A DNA stretch of 64,000 nucleotides from Neopestalotiopsis rosae. Taxonomy: Eukaryota > Ascomycota > Sordariomycetes > Amphisphaeriales > Sporocadaceae. Numbering within the stretch: position 1 is the stretch's first letter; every line of letters begins with the position of its first letter. Positions 51,915-63,600 of this stretch are shown piece after piece. Under the pieces are notes generated by a model. It did not search any database. It saw only the letters and a program-made list of their open reading frames with translations, and was not told the origin of the DNA. The stretch covers positions 5,394,001 to 5,458,000 of the forward strand of contig JALGAS010000002.1 in the NCBI GenBank assembly GCA_023078685.1, in the 5' to 3' direction. The position numbers and the translations under genes were made by a program.

Positions 51915-52577
51915 ATGTCTGGTCCCACGTTTCGAAAGAGCCACAACATCAAGACGCAACATCTCGTCATCCGCAGCGCCATGCCGGGGGACGCGCAAGG
52001 GATCGCTGCTCTGCGGGGCAATCCGATCAATAACCCGTTTGAAGGGACGGACTCGGGCGATCCCGAGGAGTATCTGAGGCGCATGGTGAACTGGCAAAAA
52101 GCACACGACGATGGCAGGTATGCCTTTACAGTCATTCTCCGCCGCCGCGATCCTTCTTCGTCCTCGGATGGAGATGAGATAGAAGGAGGCGAGGGGGAGG
52201 AGGGTGAATTGATCGGATTTGGCGGCTTCAACGAATTTCGCTGGATTGATTCGCCGGATGGTCAACAAGGCCACAAGGTGCTCGAGGTTGATATTGGGGC
52301 CCAGATTGACCACAAGCACTGGCGCCAGGGCTATGGACGTGAAGCCTTCATTGGCATGGCTGATTATGCGTTCACGGAGCTCGGCGCCCAGCAGATATCC
52401 AGCGACACCAACACGGAGAATGAGCCCTGGAGGGGCCTCATGAAGTCAGTCGGGCTCGGAAAGAAGGAAAGGGCTCATGTCAACGGGGAGGGGCATCCGG
52501 GCGCTGGTGAAGAGGCCTGGTTGTGGCAATTCACTCGCGAAGACTGGGCAAATGCCAAAGCCGGCGGTTCAAGATGA
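51915..52577 (+). CDS. GNAT-family N-acetyltransferase
   Basis: An intronless 220-residue protein. The fold begins with HLVIRSAMPGDAQGIAAL, a typical GNAT beta1-alpha1. The acetyl-CoA-binding motif appears as HWRQGYGREA (about 135-144; Q/R-x-x-G-x-G/A), followed by a helix (FIGMADYAF) and the DTNTENEPWRGLMKSVGL segment typical of RimJ/RimL-like acetyltransferases. An acidic Gly/Glu-rich insert (EGGEGEEGE) lies between strands at about 90-100 and is probably a loop. Acceptor substrate unknown; peptide N-terminus or a small amine are possible. It is the last gene before the second 5S-containing repeat, whose edge begins about 35 bases after its stop. The repeat therefore may supply its 3' untranslated region. 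Confidence 0.86.
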   Translation: MSGPTFRKSHNIKTQHLVIRSAMPGDAQGIAALRGNPINNPFEGTDSGDPEEYLRRMVNWQKAHDDGRYAFTVILRRRDPSSSSDGDEIEGGEGEEGELIGFGGFNEFRWIDSPDGQQGHKVLEVDIGAQIDHKHWRQGYGREAFIGMADYAFTELGAQQISSDTNTENEPWRGLMKSVGLGKKERAHVNGEGHPGAGEEAWLWQFTREDWANAKAGGSR

Positions 52578-52610
52578 TGTTCTGAATAGAGCGGGGAATT
52601 AAGGATTATA

Positions 52611-53257
52611 CCCTACGAGTCCCTGCAGGCAGCTGTATATTTATGCAGAGGCAAGTGGGAGAGTGGCAACGAGAAGAAAAGATGAGTTGGAGCGAGAATG
52701 GCCAGCTATTTTCGAGAAAGAAATGATCTTGGCAAGCCATAAAGTCTATAGAAATTCAACTCGCATTCAAACGTAGCTCATTAATTGCTTAGTATTATCC
52801 TTATTCGGAGCAAAACTAGGCAACTGACTACCGGGTATTGCTGAGACCACTCTTTCATTCGGAAAATCTAAAGGGTTGCTTCCTCGCTTGGCCACCCGAT
52901 ATCGAATAGTATATTCCTCCGGCCGAGGAACCTAGGTCGCATGAATTGATTTATAATTAAAGTATAAATACGTTATATTCATATGAAACTACAGATAGTA
53001 ATTGAATAAATATCAGGAGTGGTACTGCCAGCCGTGAAGAAATTACAACTTTCATCACTCTTTCACAGACCCGCTTTTCTAAGAAAATTACATGTATCCA
53101 ACCTAATACATGTATTATGACAAGAATAAGAAGCTTTCACAAGCGACCACAAGTACTAGAGAATTCGTCATTCATCCACTCTGCTCTGGATAAACTAGTG
53201 ACCATGCGGTGAATAGCTGGATCGGTGACCATTAATTACTTCGCAAGTTTCTAATGT
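52611..53257 (+). repeat. copy B of the direct repeat: decayed 5S with upstream DNA
   Basis: Same orientation and block order as 45477-46137, starting TACGAGTCCCTGCAGGCAGC and ending in a damaged 5S. It is visibly more AT-rich than copy A in the middle; many differences are C to T or G to A, consistent with repeat-induced point mutation, though I counted none formally. Confidence 0.72.
53139..53257 (+). pseudogene. 5S rRNA pseudogene
   Basis: Aligns with the 5S gene at 46019-46137. The block AAGTACTAGAGAATTCGTC, the shared CTCTGCTCTGGATAAACTAG and GATCGGTGACC are recognisable. The 5' ACATAC is changed to ACAAGC, the CCCGTCCGC block to TTCATCCAC, and the 3' end no longer pairs with the 5' end. 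The T-run terminator is lost. It is unlikely to yield a functional 5S. Confidence 0.7.
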
Positions 53258-54099
53258 GCCCTTCTTTTGCTTGCTTGCGGATCCATGATTGTGGCATGGA
53301 ATCAGAGGTGTAAAAATGAGCGTGTGCTACTATTCGACAGCATTGATTGCCAATGGTAATCAAAAGGGTCAAGAGCACGTCACCAACTGATAAATTGTCA
53401 TACCATGAATCGGTTGGCTAACAGTGATCCATGGCCGCAGATAATCAGGCACAAACCAGGATGTTGGCCAATTGGATTCCAATATAGAGTGAGGCTGATC
53501 GGTGCTGCGGGGGATATGTATATACTGCCACGACGAGCAGCATCTTATGCGGGTCCTCCTGCAGGCATAAGCCGCCGATGGAAAATTCTTGCGAAGCTCC
53601 GCCATGAACTTGTTTATTTGTCATTATTCGCGTCTGGAGTGCATGGTAAGTGCTCTCCCAAACCTCCTCAAATGTGTTCAGCGTTCTGGTCTAGTCTTGC
53701 TAATTCACAATCTCGTGTTTGAGGACGTGTCGCGCTCCGCTGTCCTTCTTCTTTTCTCCTTCATGTATTGTGAGGTAGTGCTCAGATGACTTTTCTACGG
53801 GCCAAGCAAGCCTGAGACAGTACATTGTTAAGTTTGGGCCTTGATACTCTGTACATAGGTAGGAACCTGGATAGCGCCAGGAATCGCATATATTGGCTGC
53901 GCACTCGACTATATAAGGACGAGGAAAACAACCTTTCACAACTTTTCTTCTGTTTCCTTCTAACTTTTGTTTCTTTTCATCAACTTACGCAGGAGCCTTG
54001 ACTGCTGAAATTACCCTACTCTACTTACGCCTTGATGCGTCGCCTTCGTCGTTTATCCGACTGCTGCGTGCTTCGCGGCACGTTCATCCCGGCCTGGCC
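53258..54099. other. intergenic, promoter side of HET gene
   Basis: About 840 bases with no convincing gene. It contains the TATA element at 53910 and a CT-rich stretch at about 53938-53985 that probably includes the transcription start and leader of the HET gene. Confidence 0.5.
53910..53917 (+). promoter_or_regulatory. TATA box of HET-domain gene
   Basis: TATATAAG, 183 bases before the chosen ATG and just upstream of a pyrimidine-rich stretch. The position suits an RNA polymerase II promoter with a leader of about 160 bases. An out-of-frame ATG at 54035 precedes the main start and opens a 63-codon upstream frame that overlaps it. Confidence 0.45.
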
Positions 54100-56247
54100 A
54101 TGGAAACGAATCACGATCTTTGTAGAAAGTGTTCTCAATACTACGAGGGGCTTCAGTCGCTTCTCAGCCGGCATAATGGTTGGGAAAAACAAGTTCAAAA
54201 GTGGAAACTGCCTGAAGATTTAAAGGAAGGCTGTCATTTCTGCAGCTTTCTGTCTCAATTGTGTGTGACCCAATATCCCCCCTGGTACACGAGTGAGCTA
54301 CGAAACTAATCTTATTGTGGACTTAGGCATCTTGGGAATTGTAATTGTCGCGATCCGGCGTCACATAAAGAGATTAAGCTCTGGGACAATACAATACCAG
54401 TCGATGATTTTGAGCGGCCACCTGTGAAGGAACCGGTTTACGTGCAATTTTTGTGGGATCACAATTATTCTCCTTGGTACTTCTTCGAGGATCCTGAAAA
54501 AGACCACTTGAAAGGCACCACAGGCTACGCACGTGAGGTCAATCCGAAGCTTGACCAGACTGACTGGAGTGTGATTCGACAATGGATAGATGGATGCACG
54601 CAACGACACGAGTCTGATTGTAACAGCCCGCTCCAGCTATCTGAGCTGGAGGTTCTGCCTGAACTGGAGGTTATTGATTGCAAAACTCGAAAACTTGCGC
54701 TTTGGGATAGGAAGACAGAATTCGCGGCGTTGAGCTACGTTTGGGGTTCTGAGACCGAGCAAAACCCAACAGGCGATTCACCAAAATCCCAGCAAAGCCG
54801 GCATATTTTGCCGGATCCTTTTCCTGAAAAAGGTATCGAAGATGCGCTGACATGCACATCTAATCTCAACATACCTTATCTCTGGGTAGACCGATATTGC
54901 ATCAATCAGAAACCAACAACTGACAAAGAGTATGGCACAAAGCAACATCTTATTCAGAGCATGGATAAGATATATTCCGCCGCCACGGTTACGATAATCC
55001 ATATAACAGGAGACGACGCCTGCGCCGGCCTTCCCGGTATCTCCAATACTCTGTGTATTTCGCCTTGGAGCAGTGCAATTATAGGCCGCCACAAAATAAT
55101 ACCGGTAGTCAACCCGTATGACGACTTCAAGACAGGTAAGTGGGCTCGGCGAGGCTGGACGCTACAAGAAGGGTTGCTAGCCCGTCGACGACTTATTTCT
55201 ACAAATACACGAGTTTACTTTCAGTGTAATCAAAGCCACCGCGTAGAAAACGTTTTCGGAGAGTTTCACCCACGCGAACAGGAAAACAATTACAGGGGTT
55301 TTTCTAAGCCGCAAGTGGCAACACAAGCCTTCCCAAGCTCAGTTATAGGCTCCCAGTCGTCAAGCTATTCTATAGGAAGAATATGCGATGATTTCACTGG
55401 CAGAGACCTCAAAACAGATACGGATGCTCTTAATGCATGTCTGGGAATATTTTCGCGACTCTGGGAAAGCAAAAAGCCAGTATACCAATACTGCGGTTTG
55501 CCTTTCCTAGAGAACTCCGATGCTTCTTTTGCGTTATCGCTGCTTTGGGAGATTAACACAAAAAGCTATCGCCCCTTCGACTATTATCTAACAATTCCGT
55601 TCAGGCGTGATTGGGTACCTTCTTGGAGCTGGATTTCTTCGAGGATTTCGTTGGGGTTTACTCATAGCAGACTGCCGCAGAGCGGTCGTCCGTTCGAGCT
55701 GTGTGTCGACATCAGGGTCCCCAAAGACAACAAACCGCAAGACATCATGTCCAATATCGGTGACTACGTCGAAGACATTGACAAAAATGATGGGCTATAT
55801 CAAAATTGGCTCCCTTATCTGAGACTTTCTGGCTGGATTGCAACTGTATTCTTCGGACATGCCGAGTGTAACCCTGGGCTCACTGGGGTTGTGTGCTGTT
55901 TTTTTGAGTGGGGGAAACATGAGCGGGAAGAAAACTACATAGGAAAGGGTCAAATATTGCCACCAATGTGGCACAAGCTTTCGACAGATGACGGGGCGTT
56001 CGGTTCGAGATCGCTAGAAGTCATGATAATCGCAGACAGCGGCAGGCGCAAACACTGTTTGGTCATCCACCGTGTCGGTGAAGTGGAGGCAGGCACGTAT
56101 GAGAGAATGGGGACGTGTTACTTGGATTATTACGACCCGCCCCCGATGGAGCATGCTGAAGGGTTGTCTTATCTAACGGTAGAAGAGTGGCCGTCTAAGG
56201 AAAGAAGAAAGTTGGAATTCAGATGGGAGACCATCACCCTGAAGTAG
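54100..56247 (+). CDS. HET-domain (heterokaryon incompatibility) protein
   Basis: HET domains act in fungal non-self recognition, where activation can cause cell death; many lie in variable regions. Exon 1 54100-54260 and exon 2 54327-56247 give 693 residues. The donor is ambiguous: GTGTGT at 54261 was preferred over a weaker GTACAC about 25 bases downstream, and both keep phase. The N-terminus has a Cys-rich stretch (LCRKC, then GCHFCSFL) common in this family. HET landmarks are FAALSYVWG (186-194), LWVDRYCINQ (239-248), the MDKIYSAATVTII segment and WARRGWTLQEGLLARR (from 326). The C-terminal 300 residues have no repeat or TM segment I recognise. No STAND or patatin gene is adjacent. Start 54100 has context GCCATGG. 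It converges on the RabGAP gene. Confidence 0.92.
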
Positions 56248-57077
56248 ACTTATATCATTGAATTTCCGCCTTCGGTGGCACAAACTTTTCCACAAAGATA
56301 CCGTTTCTCCACGATCATAAGTTCAGAGATCCTCGTTCACACAGCATAAAAGCCAGGGGCCCATGTAAACACACAAGACAGAGCTCACAGCTCCCTGGGC
56401 GGATCACTGGTACCATCGTTATTCAGAGAAAGAGACAGGAAGTGAATGGATGTTATTCTTGATTGCATATTAAATAGATTAAATTATATGTACTTTACTT
56501 TGCCTTTTTCCGATATCATCGTCATCATCTCGTTCCAATCTCTTTTGTGTCTCTGTAAGATATTGGGGGCCAGAAGAAAAAGAAGGCCGCCCAAGACTGA
56601 TACGCGCATAAACCACTTCGGGGGAAGAAATCAGATTAAAAACGAGTTCCTATCTGGCAAGACGCATAAGGGGTATATTGCAGTCTCGCCATCCAAATAA
56701 AAAAACAAAGCCCATACTGCGCCATGCTTGCCTTTGAAATGAAGTGAAGGAGTAAAACCCAAAATCGAGGATCAATCTATTCTCGATGGGTAGAGGGTTG
56801 GTTTGTTGACATATGAAAAAATGATGAGAACCTTGTGGCGCGGTCTCGGCGCTGTATGAGGGTCTAGTCATGGAGCAAGACAGAAGGTCGTACCGTTCGT
56901 CGGTTGCAACCAGCATCGAGCACAGCTAGACTTGCGACCTGAAATGAAGCCCGGGGATTTCTTCCATCCCGTCCTACCAAGGACAACTCGACTGATTTGC
57001 CCGGGCGACCGGGCATGTGATCGGGCTCTTTCCCGAAATTCCACCAAAAGCAAGGCGGTGGGATGAGAATGAGCGTC
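56248..57077. other. convergent intergenic region
   Basis: About 830 bases between the 3' ends of the HET and RabGAP genes; no gene seen. The first half is AT-rich. Confidence 0.55.
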
Positions 57078-60000
57078 CTAAAACTTCTTCATCTTGTTCA
57101 TATACTGCTTGTATTCCGTGTGAACAACTTTCATGAGCAGGTCATCATTTTTGACTGGGACGAATGACGTGAGTGCCTTCATTGCATTTTCAAACTCCGA
57201 GTCAACAATGTGCTCACTGAGTGCAAGAATGATGGCTGTACTCGTCGCATGAATGGTCTCGAGACCTTTGGACGAGATTTGCACAGCTTGCTTGCTGTTG
57301 GTTGCCTCTGAGGCTGGTGGGTCAGGAGGTGAAGCCCCCAAGAGCATGAAGACATCCCATACGCGGAGTTGGGCCGAGAATGGCATGGAGAGGTGAAAGA
57401 GCGTGAGATACCATCTCGTCCCATATGCCGTAGGATCAATGCAAAGTTCCTTGAGACTCTTGGCCACATTCTTCTTTTCTGCTAACCAATACTTTTCAAA
57501 GTCTTGGAGAGCTTCCATGAGTTCGGTAAAATTCTGAGAGTACAGTCGATTCAGGCCACGCAATTCCCAGAGTCGCACGAGCATGATGAAGCACCGTTCC
57601 TCATCGTAATAGCTGAGAAGCGTAGCAGCCAGGGAGGCCATGCCTTGTACGTAGCCAGTCTGTGGGAAATGTAGTGACAAGGCATGCAGTACGCGAAACA
57701 GCAATCTCTGCCCGCCCCGATACCTCTTGCGGAACATGATGTGCTGACTGATAGTGCGCGGAACATCAAGATCAATCTGTACGTCATCAGACGAGGGCTG
57801 CCCTTGCAGCTCGAAAAAGGCTGCTCTGAGCTCCTCATCAGTGGCGCAGGGTTTCTTGCTGTTTCTTGCGCTGGTGGCTAGAAACGAGTACCAAGCCGAG
57901 GCACGCCAACGATCAGGTATGCCCTTCCATGTTCGTTCAACGATTTTGGGATGCTTGGTGTCAAACTCAAATACCATACCCTCGCCTTCCTTTCCTGGCT
58001 TGACGATCTTTGCCATCTTGCGCCACTTTTCGGTGCGCTGCCACTCCTTTCGCCGATATTCATCAGCCAGCTGTCCAGCTACTAGGTCTTCACCAATGCC
58101 GCTGAAGCCAGGCTCCTGGGCTAGGATTTCTCCCGCCTCGTCCATACATTTGCGGTCCTTGTTGTGAGGGAGTAGGTTGGCAGCCTGACGGAGAGCAGAA
58201 CGGGTAGAGCGCTTCGACCCAGTAGACAACCCGGACGTCTGTGTATGCAAGGAGCGGGCAGAGGCCCTTCTACCAGGTCCTTGTTTGGCACCAAGATACT
58301 GTGAATGCGACGCCGCACCTCTGCGACTCAGTATGCTTCGGTGCTTGCTGCGTGGGGTCGACTGGCTTGGGCTGTCCATGATCGTTGCCGGTGCACTTGA
58401 TGGCGTCGTCGGCCGTTTGGGTACGATGAAACCATAGCGATCAACAGCCTCAAACTCGACATCTTCCCAGTCCTCGATGCGGTCTACCCGCTCATAGATT
58501 TGATGCACTGGCTCATCTTGTCGCGACGCAGAAGGCCCCGCGGACTCGGGGATCCCAGTTGCTGTCGGCGGGACTCCAGGTTGAGCGTCCTGATTTATAT
58601 TTGTGCTGGTGCTTGGGCTTTGCTTTGAACTGCAGCGAAAATAGATTAGATGCTTTCCAAGGAAAACGTGATGCCGGATATTCAAGGAAACCATACGAGT
58701 TCTCATCCACATCCGACGGGACTTCCACTGTAGGCTCGAGCCGTTCGCCATGCGACGAGGCAGCAGGGGCACCATCTTCCCATCTGAGTCCTTCCCTGGG
58801 TTCATAGAGCGATCTCACCTTTTGAGATTCCCTTTCCACTTCTACAGATATCAATCGGATGCTGGGGGCGCGCCTGGCTGACTTTGGTGTCGTGGGAGCA
58901 TCGGCATACGGCGCTGAAGGGGGCGTCGGGGGTGGCAACGGCGGCGGCGGTGTCATTCTGCCAGACGGGGGAAGAGGACGACGCGCTGCCCCTGCCTTGT
59001 GATCGCCATCATCAAAGCTGGAGTGCGCGGCATCGTTCTTCTTGTTTGCCTTGATCCTCGGGGGAGAAGCCAGGGGGAAGACGCGCTGGGGCCGCCGTTG
59101 GTCTGGCGAAGATGGCGACATAGGAGCAGCAGCAGCAGTAGCAGTAGCAGTCGCAGTCGCAGCACCGTGCTGATGATGGGCAAATCCGCTGTCGTTGCTC
59201 ATGTTTGCGGCGTGTCTCGATGGGCGCATGCCACCGAGCATGATACTGCCGCGTTTTGAAAAGGAGATTTGTTGAACAAAGTCAGCGAAATCATCTCCGT
59301 CGTGGGCAGATGCGTCTGTCACGAGCTTAGGAGAGTTTGGCAAACGAGTGCTACTACTATGGTGGTAGTTCTCCTGGTGGTGGTCCCTGGAACTCTGTTC
59401 ATCTCCATTTCGTGGTGGGGCGACCACGGTGACCGGGGCTGTACTACTGCTAGTCGTGGCCTTGGCTCCGTCTAGCGACAGGGTAGGGTTGGCGGTCGAT
59501 GGCTCCTCATCACGGGCCTCGGCGGGAGACTCCGAAAGTGGTGGTCGCTGTTGCTGTTGTTGCTGCTGCTGCTTGCCCTGCTGCTTCTCCTGCTGCTTCT
59601 TTTTCTTGAGACGCTTTGATGACTTCATTGACGATGACCCCGATGTTCTAAAGCTGAAGGAGCGACGTGAAAAGATGGACGAAGAGGCAGATGTTTTCCC
59701 GACAACGGGGAAGTTTGGGGGCGGGGTGGTCGGGGAGGTGGGCGATACCGTATTGGCCTCTGACAACCCTGGCGAGTGCAGAGGAATGCTGGATACGCTG
59801 TTATTGTTGGTTCCACCCAAATCCAAATCGTCGCCGCGCCCCAGTATATTATGCGTCTGCGCGTACAGGGACGTTGGCGACGACGACCTGATCCGCAGCG
59901 GTGGGACGACCAAGGCCGGGACAAATTTAGATCTTCGGGCAGATTGGATTTTCTCGTATGGGAACGGATCCTCGTCTTCTTGATCTTCTCCTTCTTCTTC

Positions 60001-60675
60001 TTCTACTTCTCCTTCGCTGCTCTCGTCGTAAAAGGTCCGCGCTCGCGACGACGATGAGGTGGAGGTCAAGATCGAAGTCGTGGTAGGTGCGTGGCCAGAG
60101 TCCCGTTTGTTTTTTAAGTCGTCCGGGTCGCTGCTCCGCGGGGCACTTCTCAGCGCTGGGTGCAGATGCTCTTCGGTTCCTGTTCCTGGCAGTAGGGGTA
60201 AGGGTCCAGATGGAGGCGGGTGCGGAGGAGCGACAATGACTGGAAAAGGTGTGATAACCGTTAATGTAGTAGGGGTAGCAGCAGTTGTCGGGCCTGAAAC
60301 TGAAACTACTGGCGCCGAAGATTGACGAGTCCGTGCTGGAATTGGTATTGCTGGTGGTGCCGGAGACGAAGAAGAAATAGCATCAGTTGTCGCTATTGTC
60401 GCTGGTGCCGGCGCCGATATACACGAAGCTGGTCGTGCGTCTACTTTAACGATTGCTGTTCCTGTTGCTCCTGCGGTCGCTGCCCTGGCTCTGGCTGCTG
60501 CTACAGCGGCGCGTTGATAGCGCAGAGGGGACTTGGCCGGGGGTATGGGGATTGGCGGTTCAGCCTGAGCAGCCTGATCGTACCGGAAAGCAACCAAGCT
60601 AGTGTCGTCCCTGAAGGGCATGAGTGCAACTGGCCGGGATTTGTGGCGCACGCTCGTATATCTTTTTGGTGGCAT
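57078..60675 (-). CDS. TBC-domain Rab GTPase-activating protein with long disordered N-terminus
   Basis: TBC proteins speed GTP hydrolysis by Rab GTPases in membrane traffic. Two exons, 60675-58697 and 58629-57078, join in phase across a 67-base intron (GTATGG...TGCAG), giving 1176 residues. Unspliced frames would wrongly split it into two genes. The first 800 or so residues are low complexity: Pro/Ser/Ala-rich runs, an acidic block (EVEEEEGEDQEDED) and KKKKQQEKQQGKQQQQQQQQ. The TBC domain lies at about 890-1130, opening at WKGIPDRWRASAWYSFL. It carries both catalytic fingers: the arginine R951 in DLDVPRT and the glutamine Q988 in YVQGM. Start 60675 (MPPKRYTSV) was chosen over upstream in-frame codons because the earlier stretch is repetitive Arg/Asp/Gln sequence. 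The Rab target cannot be told. The Ala-rich stretch comes from GCA/GCT repeats prone to length change. Confidence 0.9.
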
Positions 60676-63600
60676 TCTATCACTGCTCTTTCTCTGTCTG
60701 TCTTGCTTTCTCTCTCTGTCTCTCTCCAGTGTCTCTCCAGAAGCGATGCTGCGTTGGTCTCGGTCGCTTATAACACAAGCGTAATGTTGTGTTACAAGCA
60801 CTTGGCGGTCAAAACACGGTGGCAGCCAGCCAGCCAGAGGGGTTCCAAATGGAGCTGGGTCTTGTGGACAGGTATAATAAGAACAATGGACCCCAAAGCA
60901 AGCCACGCTGCTTTCTCAGCTTTTGCGGGCGGCGGGCGCTGGGGGGAAATAGCTGTTGTAAATAAAATAGATCGACGGCTCCAAGGCTGGTGAGCGGCTC
61001 GATAGCGAGATGAGAAGAGCCAAAATAACCGTGAGTTTCAAGCCAACCTAAGCTCTCTGCCCGTCTCGAGAAATTAAAGCGGAATACTTGTGTGTGTCTT
61101 TTTATGTGCAATCTTTTGCTTGCTTGCTTCCACGGTAATTTGCAAACAAGCGGGATTGCAAGTATGTTGGGCACATGGAGAAGGGGGAGAGCTCTTGGTA
61201 ATATGGTGATGGTGGTACCGAATCCTTGAGTGCGGATGAGAGGCTGCAGGAATAAGAGAGGTAATGTAGGTCGTTTATCGATATTGGGCAAGCCAATGGG
61301 GGCGGTGGCTGCGACTTTGGCTTGACACGAAGCAAGGAGAGGGTTTTAGCACCCGGCGCCAATATCATGGAAATGCGTGCGTCGAATGAGAATTTGAAGT
61401 TACAGAATCAGACGTCTGCTTAATCTTTGGTTTGGGGGGAAATGTGCCGGGATGTTGTGCGAGGATCCGTCGTTGTATATTTATCATAGTACAGTAGTAG
61501 AGGCGAGCTGCATGTATGTAGTGGGTGTGTATGGCATATAACCAGCTGTGTAAGTGTGTGCCCTCCCCGGGAATTGGTCATGTATGTATGTATTGTATAA
61601 TGGATCATATGGTTGGTCGGGTTGTCTTCTTTTTCTGGTATGGAGTCATTGACAACATCGGCCATCATGCATATAGCTGGCTTCTTTAGTCCAGGTAGGT
61701 ATAATTCACGTTGTTATTGTTTTGTCTTCCCCCATCTCCACCGCTGCCGCCTCCTCTTGCTCCTCTTCATCATTGTTCTTTTCTTCTACTACTATGTACG
61801 TACTCAGTCTGAATATCCACATCGGCAAGTCTTGTGATTCGTGAATGGTACGGTTCGTTTACATTCCGGAGCGTACTCCGTCCATCGAAAGTCTAGTCTA
61901 ACCCCGTTCTGGCCGGTGCAGATCTACATCGTCCTCTTTTCTTCTCTTTTTCTTTTCTTTTTCTCCCTTCCCACACTCAATGGGTTAAGGTTCATGCCCC
62001 CACCAGTCTTCTGGCCGAGGCCGACGATACCATTCATTGGTAGACATGAAAGACACGGCTTGCCTACCTACATATGCCCGAACGGAGTCTGATATGGACT
62101 CTGGTCAATGTTGAGGCTTGAGAGGCTGGAACTATGGAGCATTTTAAGTGGGTATGAAATCGACCTGGAAGTTCAAGCCGGGAGAGCCACTCACTTGGCT
62201 GATTGACTGGTTCGACTGGGGGGTCGGCATACAGAGAGGCAAGTCGAGAACCGTCCCACCAGTCCATAGAGTCGTGACCACATTGTGTAAAGGCGGGCCT
62301 TTGGAGCCGGGGAACTGTAGTCATGCACATCATCCAGTAGTAGAATCCACAATAGACTACATACGTTGGTCGTCAGCTCAGTCAGGGTGCTCTGGCATTG
62401 ATTTACCGAATGCCATGCATCCTTTGCAAAACCCCCGGTTGCCGTTCTGGGTAGGGTGACCAACGCCTTTGACGCTAGTATTGGACGACATTGGACGACA
62501 TTGTATGATCTAGTCCCTTCGTACCCGATTCAGAGTTTGCCAACTAGACTTTTCTCAGTCACCGGCGGCTGCATATTTCTGACCTTCTTTGGGAAAGATT
62601 GTCTCACCTAGACGCATGTGCATTTCGGTTTCAAAGTGAAAAATGAAGCTTATTAACAGTTTGTAAACAAACATTGTAAGAAACTCAATGGCAGCTCTCT
62701 CATGATGCCAGCCTACTGTATCTTTAGGATAGAAAAGCGTCATGATGGAAAGGCCAGGGTAGTGCCAACGACGGGTACAGAGGGAGATTAATGACCGGCA
62801 ACGAACAAATGCAATGTGATATCCTCCGTCTCTTTCTCAATGTGCCTGAAAGAGGTTGTCAGTGTAGTTTTCGAAGGACATTTCTGTCATCTTGTCAGTC
62901 TGGACCTATTGGAACTTACTGGGTAGAATTGCTTTCTTGGCGCCTGGACATCCGACTATGTTTAGTATAGCGCCGACCCAGTTGGCATCGTCCCCGCATT
63001 TTTTCGTGACAGGAACAATTCTGGCAGACGCGAATGGAGACTGCCCAAGTTGGTATGATCTACCGGGGACGCAGCGCTGTACGTAGAGCTAGCTACATAG
63101 ACCTCTGTATACTCATCATTGATGGGAAGAAGCTATCATGGCCCATGTCACTTGAGCGCCTCCCCCCTCTTCAGACTTTGGAGGTGACGCGCCATCACGT
63201 TTCAAGAGAACCCGGCGTACGGTAGCGAGCGCCATTCTCCTCCGGATCGATGAACCAGGTAAGAGCGGATCAATGATTCCTTTGACTCGGGACTTGCCTA
63301 GCATTTCTTTTCCTACTCCTCCCCTCCAAACTACAATTGGAGGTAAAAAGTAGAGGGGTTCCCCTCCACCTCTGTCTGTCTCCTCCAAACGGCTTTCACG
63401 GATCGGATCGGGCTACCTGGGGACCGTTTGCTATGCAATGTGGGCGATTTGCTAGGCTATTTGCTACAACGACGCTGGGCAATGATGCAGAAAGCGACGC
63501 CGTGCAGCGGGACTAGGTGCGATTATGGATAGCGACATTATTCTCCCTTTCGTCTCCGTCATCCGGATAGGGTATAAATCAAGTTCAAGTTCATGCTTTG

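Noticed and set aside
45477..53257. LTR retrotransposon with the two repeats as LTRs
   Set aside because: The interior has no gag, protease, reverse transcriptase or integrase, the repeat ends lack TG...CA, and the repeats contain a 5S gene.
60676..60906. N-terminal extension of the RabGAP to an ATG at 60906
   Set aside because: The extra residues are repetitive Arg/Asp/Gln and leader-like; MPPKRYTSV at 60675 is a more natural start.
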